Below the pieces are notes generated by a model that saw only the letters and a list, made by a program, of their open reading frames with translations, did no database searches and was not told the DNA's origin. The position numbers and the translations under genes are program-made. From Podarcis raffonei (Eukaryota > Chordata > Lepidosauria > Squamata > Lacertidae), in assembly GCF_027172205.1 (NCBI RefSeq), contig NC_070614.1:45518501-45582500 (forward strand): 64,000 nt of DNA. Reading direction: 5' to 3'. This document shows positions 13,301-19,869 of the stretch, in pieces. Each line of letters opens with the position of its first letter. Position 1 is the stretch's first letter.

Positions 13301-14076
13301 TTCTGCTTGCTCACCTGCGCTGGAGTAGAGGTCAGAGTGACGGCAGGCTTGAGGGGCGTGGCTCCAGTGCTGCCCCCTGGCTGGCTCTTGATGGGCTGGA
13401 GCACCAGCTGCTTGACGGGCCGGCCAGGCTGCACCAGGCGGTGGAGTGTGGCTGGGGCCCCCGCTCCAGGGGACACTTTGGTGGCCAGCACCGCATTGCC
13501 CGAGACGATGGAGACCCCCGGCCGCAGTGGGGTGCCTGTCAGCACCTTGGCGAATGTCACTTTGCCCCCGTTGGCGGCCCCGATGGGCTGGGCTTGGATC
13601 TGGGCCACGTGCGCCCCCGTCACTGAACTACCTGCCGGCGCCTTCAAGATGACAATCTTCGGGGCGGCAGGTGGGGCCGCCGTGACAGTGGCGCCTTGCT
13701 GCCCTCCGGCAGATGAAGACGGCACTGCAACTGTCGTGGTGGTGGCAGAGGAGACGCCCATGAAGGGGTTGCCCTGGCTGAGGACTTCCTGGTCCTGAGG
13801 GGCCTGCAGGAGCCCCGGCTGATCCTGCTGCGGCAGTTCAGGCACAGCCTCGGGCTGCGCGTCTGAGAGGGGCAGGGCCTGTGGCTGGGGAGGCTCCAGC
13901 TGTGCAGGGGCTGGCTGCTCTTTGGCGCCCCCTGCCAGGGAGTCCAAGGCACCGCCTGGCAGCCCCAGGGCCTCCTCAATGGGGTCTGGGGCCCCCTGGC
14001 TGAAGCTCTCATCCGTCAATGAGTCCAGGCCAAAAAGGTTGGGGTCATCGAAGAGGTCCATTATGGGGTCAGCCAT
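73..14076 (-). CDS. CHD8: CHD8, chromodomain helicase DNA-binding protein 8 (N-terminal 805 codons; 3' part outside window)
   Basis: CHD8 is a nuclear ATP-dependent chromatin remodeller of the CHD6-9 subfamily (established role: CTCF and beta-catenin linked transcription control). Eleven coding exons are joined by GT-AG introns: 14076-13315, 12651-12271, 10125-9749, 9650-9536, 8179-7985, 7039-6971, 5010-4955, 3948-3831, 3700-3617, 2219-2082, 194-73. Reading phase is consistent across all junctions (2417 nt, 805 codons plus 2 nt). The protein starts [11 protein letters not shown], has a long Gln/Pro/Ser/Ala-rich N-terminal region (about 1-450), a basic conserved segment (about 450-560), two tandem chromodomains (about 617-690 and 697-760), and ends in the first SNF2 helicase segment ([10 protein letters not shown]). 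The start is the first ATG after an in-frame TGA at 14160-14158 and has a good Kozak context. The helicase core, SANT-like and BRK regions of the family lie beyond base 1. CHD7 and CHD9 are the alternatives, but the N-terminal residues fit CHD8. Confidence 0.97.
477..830 (-). mobile_element. Probable solo LTR (fossil), in CHD8 intron 10
   Basis: On the minus strand the segment starts TGTTAGAC and ends TTGCA, carries a TATA-like TTTATATAATG followed by an AATAAA signal at the expected spacing, and is flanked by near-identical 5-bp sequences (CCAAA and TCAAA). No internal retroelement sequence lies beside it, so it looks like a solo LTR. Gypsy-type versus retroviral origin is not resolved. The imperfect flanks suggest an old insertion. 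Confidence 0.45.
835..1472. other. CHD8 intron 10, AT-rich, no recognised feature
   Basis: AT-rich sequence with A and T runs; no ORF, RNA gene or repeat family recognised. Confidence 0.5.
1489..1850 (-). mobile_element. Sauria/Squam-type SINE, full length, reverse orientation
   Basis: The reverse strand begins GGGACGCGGGTGGCGCTGTG, has a tRNA B box (GGTTCGAATCC) and ends in the (CCTTTA)-like tail typical of this squamate SINE. A 16-bp target duplication (ACAACAATAAAGTAAA, 1473-1488 and 1851-1866) brackets it, so the copy is fairly young. The right flank is itself locally duplicated once more (about 1890-1910). Confidence 0.9.
2082..2219 (-). CDS. CHD8: CHD8 coding exon 10 (chromodomain 2)
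   Basis: Forty-six codons encoding [20 protein letters not shown] and [20 protein letters not shown], the second chromodomain. Acceptor CTGCAG|CCG and donor GTG|GTGAGT, phase 0. Confidence 0.95.
2387..2736 (-). mobile_element. Sauria/Squam-type SINE, reverse orientation
   Basis: Same architecture as the copy at 1489-1850: (GGTAAA) end, B-box-containing tRNA-like head at the right. More diverged, with small deletions. Confidence 0.85.
2870..3010. repeat. Interspersed repeat fragment of unresolved family
   Basis: The segment around GAGCTTTCGTGTGTATACAC is a motif seen repeatedly in reptile genomes; Penelope-like or LINE origin is possible but not established here. Confidence 0.3.
3104..3291. 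mobile_element. Short non-autonomous DNA element (MITE-like)
   Basis: Ends carry related CGTCTTATACACGGAT and GTTATACACGGAAAAATACG sequences around a short interior without coding capacity. Superfamily not assigned. Confidence 0.35.
3617..3700 (-). CDS. CHD8: CHD8 coding exon 9 (chromodomain linker, start of chromodomain 2)
   Basis: Twenty-eight codons encoding [20 protein letters not shown] and SIDKDNGE. Acceptor CGTAG|GAC, donor GAG|GTGTGT (GT donor with weaker +3 to +6 match), phase 0. Confidence 0.94.
3831..3948 (-). CDS. CHD8: CHD8 coding exon 8 (end of chromodomain 1)
   Basis: The acceptor CCAAG|CTCC completes the tyrosine codon. The exon encodes [20 protein letters not shown] and [16 protein letters not shown], then donor GAG|GTACCT. 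It is 118 nt and restores phase 0. Confidence 0.95.
4085..4222 (+). mobile_element. CR1/L2-like LINE 3' end
   Basis: Shows the usual 3' terminal string of these LINEs (GGTTGGATGGCCATCTG, then TGCATTGCAGGGGATTGAAC and CATTCCAACTCTACAG). Same family as 60478-60838. Confidence 0.7.
4545..4780. mobile_element. Tc1/mariner-like MITE with TA duplication
   Basis: Starts CAGTGGTAGCTTGGTTC and ends GAGAACCAAGGCAACTG, with TA on both sides. Terminal inverted repeats match four other copies in the window (8208, 10475, 17999, 60520). No transposase. Confidence 0.75.
4835..4925. mobile_element. MIR-like tRNA-SINE fragment
   Basis: Contains GGCCCAAGGTCA and CCCAGGTACTAG, matching the SINE at 57000-57195. 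Truncated. Confidence 0.45.
4955..5010 (-). CDS. CHD8: CHD8 coding exon 7 (chromodomain 1 core)
   Basis: A 56-nt exon from acceptor TTACAG|CTTCC to donor TA|GTGAGT, ending in phase 2 inside a tyrosine codon. It encodes [18 protein letters not shown], the chromodomain 1 strand bearing aromatic cage residues. Confidence 0.93.
5227..5362. mobile_element. Foldback hAT MITE with 34-bp inverted repeats
   Basis: The first 34 bases (CAGGCGTCCTCAACCTCGGC onward) are repeated in reverse complement at the end with one mismatch. The 8-bp flanks (ACCTAATA / ACCTTAAT) are similar. This is the commonest foldback family in the window. Confidence 0.8.
6323..6673 (-). mobile_element. Sauria/Squam-type SINE, reverse orientation
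   Basis: Complete copy with tail (GGTAAAGATAAAGG) at left and CCACCCGTGTCCC head at right; flanking CTATAA-containing sequence is duplicated on both sides. Confidence 0.88.
6971..7039 (-). CDS. CHD8: CHD8 coding exon 6 (residues 611-633, chromodomain 1)
   Basis: A 69-nt exon encoding [20 protein letters not shown] and KKE, the first strand of chromodomain 1. Acceptor is AAAG|GAAAAC and donor GAG|GTGAGA, both phase 0. Confidence 0.94.
7295..7880 (-). mobile_element. L2-type LINE, 3' end with (TTA)n tail
   Basis: The minus strand encodes the end of an L2-clade reverse transcriptase ([53 protein letters not shown]). It then has the 3' UTR motif GCCCTGAGCCCGGCTTCGGC and a TTA microsatellite at 7298-7337. 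About 115 codons are still open, suggesting modest age. Located in CHD8 intron 5. Confidence 0.8.
7985..8179 (-). CDS. CHD8: CHD8 coding exon 5 (residues 546-610, entry to chromodomain 1)
   Basis: The acceptor CTGCAG|AAGCGG begins [20 protein letters not shown]. An acidic Asp/Glu run and a Pro/Glu-rich linker follow, ending [11 protein letters not shown] at donor GTG|GTGAGG. The linker has extra PAPEP repeats compared with human as recalled. Confidence 0.94.
8208..8651. mobile_element. Tc1/mariner-like MITE, long copy
   Basis: Inverted ends CAGTGGTACCTTGGTTCTCA and GAGAACCAAGGTACCCCTG flanked by TA. At 444 bp it is about twice the length of the other copies, with an AT-rich interior lacking transposase. 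Confidence 0.75.
8815..8960 (-). mobile_element. L2/CR1-like LINE 3' tail fragment
   Basis: TTTATTTATTT followed by AAAGTGGTTTACAGATATGA-type sequence, the usual reverse 3' end of such LINEs. Confidence 0.4.
9168..9290. mobile_element. Foldback hAT MITE (diverged)
   Basis: CAGGGGTAAACAACATGGTG start, central CCCATGAGCC...GATGGGAGC inverted arms; same family as 5227-5362. Confidence 0.6.
9536..9650 (-). CDS. CHD8: CHD8 coding exon 4 (residues 507-545)
   Basis: The acceptor TCGCAG|CACC completes the split serine codon and reads [13 protein letters not shown], a nuclear-localisation-like basic cluster. It continues [17 protein letters not shown] to donor CAG|GTGAGG. It is 115 nt and restores phase 0. 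Confidence 0.95.
9749..10125 (-). CDS. CHD8: CHD8 coding exon 3 (residues 382-507)
   Basis: It begins at acceptor CGCAG|GCC and ends at donor CCAG|GTGAGA, phase 2. It encodes [17 protein letters not shown], then the strongly conserved [20 protein letters not shown] and [18 protein letters not shown], followed by a Lys/Arg/Gly-rich basic tail. Confidence 0.95.
10475..10696. mobile_element. Tc1/mariner-like MITE
   Basis: CAGTGGTACCTCGGTTTAAG at left, inverted AAACCGAGCTGCCACTG at right, TA on both sides, 222 bp. Confidence 0.8.
10700..10865 (+). mobile_element. L2-type LINE 3' end fragment
   Basis: GGAAGCTGCCCAGAGTGGCT then a TAA/TACTAC-rich tail, the 3' terminus of an L2-like LINE. It abuts the Tc1-like element. 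Confidence 0.6.
10868..10955. mobile_element. Foldback hAT MITE fragment
   Basis: Inverted arms around GACTGGGACTGATGGGAG, with CCCATCATCCCTCAGC at left. Confidence 0.55.
10956..11285 (+). mobile_element. CR1-type LINE ORF2 fragment (decayed)
   Basis: Partial reverse transcriptase end, with [14 protein letters not shown] and [20 protein letters not shown] matching the CR1 copy at 37400-38130. Stops and deletions interrupt it. A reversed LINE tail fragment follows to about 11420. Confidence 0.65.
11420..12270. other. CHD8 intron 2, no recognised feature
   Basis: Mixed-composition intron; only small ORFs with no family resemblance. Nothing further assigned. Confidence 0.4.
12271..12651 (-). 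CDS. CHD8: CHD8 coding exon 2 (residues 255-381)
   Basis: The acceptor TACAG|GGAGAG begins GESKRIT and the donor CAG|GTAAGG follows KVVLQPQ; both junction residues match human CHD8 as recalled. The exon encodes the conserved block [17 protein letters not shown] and a Gln-rich stretch. It is 381 nt, phase 0 at both ends. Confidence 0.95.
12735..12960 (-). mobile_element. tRNA-related SINE (MIR-like), reverse orientation, decayed
   Basis: Ends in reverse of the string found at 58567-58760 (GGCAGATTCCTATGTTCC and GATGGACCCACTGTTC). Confidence 0.4.
13022..13140. mobile_element. Foldback hAT MITE
   Basis: Left TTGTTGGACCACAACCCCC pairs with right GGAGTTGTAGTCCAACAAC around a short loop. Confidence 0.7.
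13150..13260 (-). mobile_element. MIR-like tRNA-SINE fragment
   Basis: GGCCCAAGGTCACCCAGG and GATTCAAACCCTGGTCTCCC with a reversed tRNA-like end; same family as 57000-57195. It lies 50 bp from CHD8 coding exon 1. Confidence 0.55.
13315..14076 (-). CDS. CHD8: CHD8 coding exon 1 (start codon, residues 1-254)
   Basis: It opens [16 protein letters not shown], the conserved CHD8 N-terminus, and continues through a low-complexity Pro/Gln/Ala region to the conserved blocks [32 protein letters not shown] and [10 protein letters not shown]. The donor is CAG|GTGAGC with the exon ending at 13315, phase 0. It is very GC-rich, so several long antisense reading frames here are only shadows. Confidence 0.96.
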
Positions 14077-14213
14077 GGCAGAAGAGAGAGGTTCGGCTGC
14101 TGGCTGAGGGAGGGGGCTGTCCGGAGGGGCCCCTCCCCAACTGCAGCGGTCCAAGGGTCACAATCAGGTGGGGTTGAGCCTCATGAAGCAAGAAGAAGGC
14201 AGTCTAGAGCCGG
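14077..14213 (-). other. CHD8: CHD8 5' UTR part of the start-codon exon
   Basis: A good splice acceptor with a pyrimidine tract, CCTTTCCAG|CCGG, puts the exon boundary at 14213, 137 nt before the ATG. An in-frame TGA at 14160-14158 excludes an N-terminal extension. The exon boundary is inferred from consensus only; transcript data would settle it. Confidence 0.6.
14164..14184 (-). CDS. Short upstream ORF in CHD8 5' UTR (6 codons)
   Basis: ATG at 14184-14182 opens a six-codon frame ending in TGA at 14166-14164, 87 nt before the CHD8 start. It could lower translation of the main ORF if the predicted 5' UTR is used. Its context (CTTCATGA) is weak, so leaky scanning is likely. Confidence 0.4.
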   Translation of the reverse strand: MRLNPT

Positions 14214-14689
14214 CTGGAAAGGAGGAAAGTGCAGGGCTTTAAGTAAGAAGCAACACAGCAGATTTCAATATCCTAGAATGCCCAAAGGCCACTAACAAAA
14301 TACAGCTTTTTACACCTGTTCCAGTCCCAGAACCTCTCTGCTTTGTTCTCTCCCCCCCCCCCGACCACAAATTAAACACACAACAGCTCTATCAGATTAC
14401 ATTTCAGTAGCACCCATCAGTAGAAGCACACACCTCTCTATGCCCCCCAAGCCCGCCAATCGCTCTTCCCATCTCCTCTTCCAAGTTCGAAAATTCCTAG
14501 GAACTGGAAGTATCTGGTTAATTCATTTAGAAAGGAGCAAAAAACCAGGAAAATCCAACTCTTAAAACCACCAGGCATGCATAGAGAGAGGATAAGCCAA
14601 GCGTTTGCATGGGCCACATCTGAGCATTGCCCTCCTTAGGAATATCCTGTGCAACAAACAATGACCTTCTAGAATCCCAGGGCTCAAAT

Positions 14690-15030
14690 GGTCCCCAGCT
14701 TTACATGCAGAAGGTCCCCTGTTCAATTTCTGCTTTCTCCCAGTAGGAAGGCCCCTGTTTGAAGCCCCAGAAAGCCACTGCCAGTCCGTGGACACAATAC
14801 TGGGCTAGAAGTGGGAACAGACGAGCCTGTTGGATCAGGCCAACAGCCCGTCTAGCCCAGCATCCTGTTCTCACAGTGACCAAGCAGATACGCCAATGGG
14901 AAGCCTGCAAGCAGGACCTGAGTTCAAGAGCACAACATCACTCTCCCCTCCTGTGGCTTCCAGCAACTGGTCTTCAGAACATTGCTGCCTCTAACTAGGG
15001 AGGCAGAACATAGCTAGCAGTTGGAATAAG
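14690..15030. mobile_element. tRNA-related SINE followed by CR1/L3-like LINE fragment
   Basis: ACATGCAGAAGGTCCCCTGT and the GAC-CAATACTGGGCTAG string belong to the SINE. GTTGGATCAGGCCAACAGCC through GGAGGCAGAACATAGC belongs to the L3-like repeat also seen at 40798-41000. Confidence 0.55.
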
Positions 15031-15460
15031 GTAGCTTCCTATGTTCCCATTTACTTGAAACTCATTTTTAATAAGATATGCAGATGATTTAACAAACACA
15101 GGAGAGTGGCCGTTTCCAATTCAAATAACAGACCCCCAGAAGGCGGCTACAGACTTTCAATCATCTGATGTGCAACTCAATGGCTTCTCCGGTCTATCAA
15201 CAGGCACCATCTTCAAGGCATTCCATTACCACCCACTCATTTTTGCTAGAGCATATCTGGGCTCTTTATTTGGGAAAGATTGAGGCATCAAGCGGCAGCA
15301 CTGAGAGCATGTGTAAATGAGCCAACAGCTCAAATTAAGCATATTGGGTGCAATGCCAGCCCTACTGAAGTTAATAGATGGGTCTCCTCTGAGTCGGACT
15401 TAGTTGGGCGACAAGCCTGAAACATTTTAAATGGTGGAGAACCTGCGTAAGGATCTAAGC

Positions 15461-15808
15461 CGGGGTCCCCAAACTAAGGGGACTCATTTATCCGGCCTCC
15501 GGCAACCCCCGCCTCCCACTCTTACCGGCGCTGCGCGGCTGCCCACTTCTGGGTCGGAGGAGCACTGGAAATAGCTTGTGCGCGTGTGCAAGTATTCTTT
15601 GCGCATGCGCAAGCGTTATTTCCGGTGCACATCCGGGGGGGGGGAGGAGGCCCATTGCACATGAGCACAAGCTATTTCCGGTGCTCCTCTGACCCGGAAG
15701 TGTGCCAGAAATAGAGCGTGAGGACGCATATGGAACACGCTCCCCCACCCTCCATGCGATCGGCACTGGAGACACCGGCCCGAGGTTCAGTAAGTTTGCT
15801 GACCCCTG
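15461..15808. mobile_element. hAT non-autonomous element with perfect 8-bp duplication and GC-rich stem
   Basis: Flanked by ATCTAAGC on both sides (15453-15460, 15809-15816), an exact 8-bp target duplication diagnostic of hAT elements. Ends CGGGGTCCCCAAACTA and AAGTTTGCTGACCCCTG are related inverted repeats. Two interior arms of about 48 bp (15545-15590 and 15655-15702) pair. The loop carries a perfect NRF1 palindrome TGCGCATGCGCA (15600-15611) and an ETS-like CCGGAAGTG. Located in CHD8 intron 1. Confidence 0.85.
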
Positions 15809-15828
15809 ATCTAAGCCATGGGCTAGGG

Positions 15829-15950
15829 ACCTGTGGCCCCCCCAGGCGCTGCTGAACTCAAACTGCCATCAGTCCCAGCCAACCTGGTCAACAGTGAGGA
15901 GCAATGGGAGCTGCATCTACAGGACCACAGGTTTCCCAGCGCTGATCTAA
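15829..15950. mobile_element. Foldback hAT MITE (diverged)
   Basis: GGGACCTGTGGCCCCCCC at left and GGACCACAGGTTTCCCAG at right form the inverted arms. Confidence 0.55.
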
Positions 15951-16089
15951 CTAGAGAAACTAACAACCCATTGCTGAGAACAGTGCAGGAAATTCTTCAG
16001 AAAGAATTACAGAGTACCATAGGAAGTGCTTACACAAAAAGGACTCAAGAGCTTTGCTCTTAAGCCCACTTCTGGCAGTGACTCCCTAG

Positions 16090-16210
16090 AGCAGGGTTGA
16101 GGAACCTGTGGCCCAGCAGGTGATGCCGGGCTATGACTCCTTGGACACTGGTCCATAGAAGTTGGGAGTCCCAAGAACATCTGGAGGACCACAGGCTCCC
16201 CATCCCTGGT
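16090..16210. mobile_element. Foldback hAT MITE
   Basis: GAGGAACCTGTGGCCCAGC pairs with GAGGACCACAGGCTCCCC at the other end. Confidence 0.65.
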
Positions 16211-16689
16211 TTAGCCCACAGAAGTAGCAGCTGAGTCAATATCATTAGTCTGGAGATACCAGATTGACCCATGGATCTTCTTGCATTCAAATGATGTGCT
16301 CCACCATAGAGCTATGGCCTCCAGTTTCCTAGAGTGGATGGGGGGGGGTCACTTACTCAGTTTATGCAGTGGCTTCTCATTTGGGATCACCGAACCCAGA
16401 AAGGCTTGGAAATCTACAGCAAGCATCGTCATTTAGCAGTCACCTGAAGGCTTTCAGGGCTACACGTCAACACAATGCCCTCCAAACAGAGCCATGTTCA
16501 TAATGGGATTCCTGCCTAATTTGCACTGAGAATATGCGACACACGATTTTTCAAAAATAATAACGAATCACCCAATGCAGAACAGAAATAAAGAATTCAT
16601 TTCAAGTATCCAAGCGCAAAGAAGGGCAGAGAAGAGTTTTGGAATAATGTCTTCCAGGATAGAAAGCGCTGCCTAGAGTGCCCTTAGGG

Positions 16690-16855
16690 GAAAAGGTGTA
16701 GCTCATTGGTGCAGCAGGTCCAATCTGCAGCCTCCTCAGGTAAGCCTGGGAAAACACTCCTCTTTGAAATACTGCAGAGCTGCCAGTCAGTGGAAACAGC
16801 GCTGAGCTAGAGGAACCAATTTTTTGACTCAATATAAAGCAATTTCCTGTTGTTG
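16690..16855 (+). mobile_element. tRNA-related SINE (MIR-like), decayed
   Basis: GTAGCTCATTGGTGCAGCAG resembles the A-box head; TGCCAGTCAGTGGAAACAG and GACTCAATATAAAGCAATTTC match the body of 58567-58760. Confidence 0.5.
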
Positions 16856-17131
16856 TTGTTATATCAAATAATTAAATAATTTTATCAGCTGTCCTTGTCC
16901 TTTGTAAAAACCAAAGCACACTCTTCTGTAAGTGTTCTCCCAGAATAACAAAGTGAAGCACGGAAAAATCGCTAGCAGGTCTAGGAACCAAAGGTCTCAC
17001 AGTCTCCCAACAGCCCATTATATCTTTTCATGTGCAGAGAATTCTTTTGCACGGGAAGGCAATGAAAAAATGCAAGCTCTGCCCCCCATCCTCTCCACCA
17101 CATCCATCTGCAAAATTAGCACTGCTACAGG

Positions 17132-17677
17132 GAAGACACAAGAATTACCCACCTTGGAAGAATGGCAGATGCAAGTAATCGACTATATGGAAATGGCTGA
17201 GATGACTGGCAGAATCTGAGACCAGGGAGAAGAGTTGGTGGAGGAAGATTGGAGGAAATTTAAAACTTATTTACAGAAGTATTGTAAAATGTATGAATGC
17301 TGATGACATTGAATTAAAATGAAGGGGTTCTAGTAATAAGAGATAAAAATTTGAAATTTGGGAGGTAAAATAAATAAGGATAAAGTAGTAGGATACGAAT
17401 TTGCTGAACTAATTGTTAAAAGGGGATATAAAAAAGGGAGGCGTGAGGAAGTCAGGAAAATAAGTTAATTGAAGATGAATAATTGGAAAAGAGTGATCTG
17501 TGTTTTTTCTTATTTTACTTTTTGAGTGTTGATTGTCTTTTTTTGTTTTCTTGTTAAATGTTTGTATTTTATGTATCGTGAAAGTTTGTATTGTTGTGTT
17601 TTATATTTTCTTTGTGTTTTTATTGTTCTACTTTTCTATTGTTAAACTTAATAAAATATTTTTTTTTTTAAAAAAAA
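17132..17677 (+). mobile_element. L1 LINE, 5'-truncated copy with ORF2 end, 3' UTR and A-rich tail
   Basis: An exact 14-bp duplication (AGCACTGCTACAGG, 17118-17131 and 17678-17691) brackets it. It opens in the L1 ORF2 C-terminus (LPTLEEWQMQVIDYMEMAEM). The 3' UTR holds AAAAAAGGGAGGCGTGAGGA and AAGTCAGGAAAATAAG plus a T-rich stretch, ending AATAAAATA and T/A runs. The same 3' UTR is found on the ORF2-less elements at 41990 and 53939, showing they are L1 relatives. Confidence 0.85.
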
Positions 17678-17699
17678 AGCACTGCTACAGGTGCCACTC

Positions 17700-17998
17700 G
17701 TTCTGCAGTTGTAAGAAATTGATCTTTTTGTGTGGCAGCACCTGAACTTTGGAACTCCCCACCTATGGACATCAGGCAAGATGCCTTTGCTGAACTCTTT
17801 TTGGCACCCATTGAAAAACATTTTCATTTATGCAAACCTATCTGGATGTGTGAATGTCAATGGGTTCTGATCTTTTTCTAGGTTACCGACAATGTTAATT
17901 GGTTTTAAACTTTCAGTGGTGGTTTTCATATTTCTTGCAAAAAGCTTTAGAGGTTTTACTGCATTCAAGTGGTATATAAATGTTGTTAAATAAATGTA
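17700..17998 (+). mobile_element. L2-type LINE 3' fragment, interrupted by a Tc1-like MITE
   Basis: TGGCAGCACCTGAACTTTGGAACTCC is an L2 ORF2-end string; the tail GGTATATAAATGTTGTTAAATAAATG follows. The MITE at 17999 sits at its 3' edge. Confidence 0.55.
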
Positions 17999-18240
17999 CA
18001 GTGGTACCTCTTGTTGTGAACGCCTCTGGTTGCGCACGCTCCAGGTTACCAGGTCCGCTAACCCAGAAGTGGCTGATCCTGGTTGCGAACTTTGCCCCAG
18101 GATGCAAATGGAAATCACACACCAGAAGCGTACGCGCAGAGGGAGACACCATTAGTGAAAGCGCACCTCATGTTATGAGCGATTTCCGGTTACAAATGGA
18201 CCTCCAGACCAGATTCCATTCATAACCAGAGGTACCACTG
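17999..18240. mobile_element. Tc1/mariner-like MITE
   Basis: CAGTGGTACCTCTTGTTGTG and inverted AACCAGAGGTACCACTG, flanked by TA. Confidence 0.8.
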
Positions 18241-18244
18241 TATG

Positions 18245-19600
18245 TTTCTAAAGTGCAAAGCCCAGCAATTCCCCCACCCCCAAAACCATGCTTATGTTAT
18301 TTCTGACATATGAATGGGTCCTAGGAGAAAAGATTGTGTGAGGAAGGACAATTAACAGGTTCTTCTCTTAAAATCATTATTAATAGTTAGCAACAATGCA
18401 CTCTCTACCCCGAACAGTTAGTGGAGGAGAAATTTGCCTCTCCAGGGATGTCTATACCTCTTGCCAAAGTAACCAACCCCTCCAGGTAAATGAGAACAGG
18501 ACTTTGAATCAGCTTTGCACCATCCTCCTTATGGAGAGAATGTGTTCCTGTTCTTAGAACAAGTGTGGATGAGCCTGACGACAGCTGCAGAAACATAACT
18601 ACTTCCAGGGAAATATTATCTACAGATTTTCCCTTACAAGGATTGCCAAAAAGCACCATCTATTCTAAAAATCCCTAAGCCAGATGCAAAAAAATGCAAC
18701 ATTAAGGTATATTCCAAACTGTCCTGTGATACTTGGATGAAGGGCGGTATAGAAATTAAATAAACAAACACAATACAACTTTTTTTTTAAAAAAAAGCCC
18801 AAATAAGAGTTTCATTAAAACAGGATTCCAGAAATAAAAATTTAGCAACAACAGGGCCCCGTCTTATGGGCCTGGCAAAATGAGATGCCTCTTTAAAAAT
18901 TGCATCTGAAGCAACTGGTGGATGATGGTCTGTTAGTGGCACAATTTCTGGTGAGGAGAAGGATGCAAAAATAAAGCAAAGAAGTTGTGGTTGCTTCTGT
19001 GCATAGCAGGCTATTCCAGGGTTAAACTCAAAGCCAAAATGTGTTTCTGCATATCTGATCTTTAACTAGTAGGGTTGGGCTTTGTTTTATTTTTAATTAG
19101 CCAAAATGCATTGGACAGGTGCTTGTTAGATTCTCTGCAATTTTGGAATCTTTTCACCTTACTCCTTAATTCCAAGGACACAAGAGTTGCTTGTCCTGGA
19201 AAATCCAGACAGAGACCACATCACCTATGGGTGCCCTTCAAGACAGGTGGGTGCCATAGTGCCCTCCAGAGGTGGGAAAACCTCCATGAACCCTGAGAAT
19301 CAGCCATGCCTGCTGAGGCTGATGGGAGCCTGGAGACTGGCCACCTTTGGAGAGACACAGTTTGAGATCCTGCTCTAAAAGATAGGAATGTCAATTGACC
19401 AGTCGGCTAAGGTGTATCTTCTGCCTTTCAACCGACCAATGAGCTGATTTAATTTAATTTGCATATTATCAAAAAACCAAAGAAGAGGTCTTGTAAGGGG
19501 GTGGGGAGAAAGGCAAGAAGGAAATCTGAGGATGCACAACACCTGAAAGTTAGCAAGTCATTGTCAGGAGGAAGTACTCTTTTCTGTGTTCCCTTGTTCA
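18245..19600. other. CHD8 intron 1, no recognised gene
   Basis: A LINE-tail remnant (GGGCGGTATAGAAATTAAATAA, near 18745) is the only thing recognised. Small ORFs look random. Confidence 0.4.
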
Positions 19601-19609
19601 TGTCCTAGG

Positions 19610-19725
19610 TCAGGTGTAGCTAAACTCTGGCCCTCTAGATGCTGACAGACTCCAACTCCCATCAGAATCAGGGTGAAGGGAGTTCTAGTCCAGCAGCGAC
19701 CACCCCTGACCCTTCCAGTCAAGAC
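19610..19725. mobile_element. Foldback hAT MITE
   Basis: CAGGTGTAGCTAAACTCTGG start with central CTCCCATCAGAA / GAAGGGAGTTCTAG arms. Confidence 0.6.
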
Positions 19726-19869
19726 ACCCGGACCAAAAACAGCCTCAAGAGAAAAAACAAAACGGAACAAGTGGGTCTTTTAACTTGAAACTATGAATTT
19801 CCACTCCCCCTGCTTTCCTTGGCTGTTTTACAGATTTAAACAGCTCCCACTAAAACAACATCCATCCCC

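Noticed and set aside
195-13314. SNORD8/SNORD9, known to be hosted by mammalian CHD8
   Set aside because: No minus-strand C box/D box pair with correct spacing and no guide complementary to U6 near A53 was found in the introns visible. In human I recall them toward the 3' part of the gene, outside this window.
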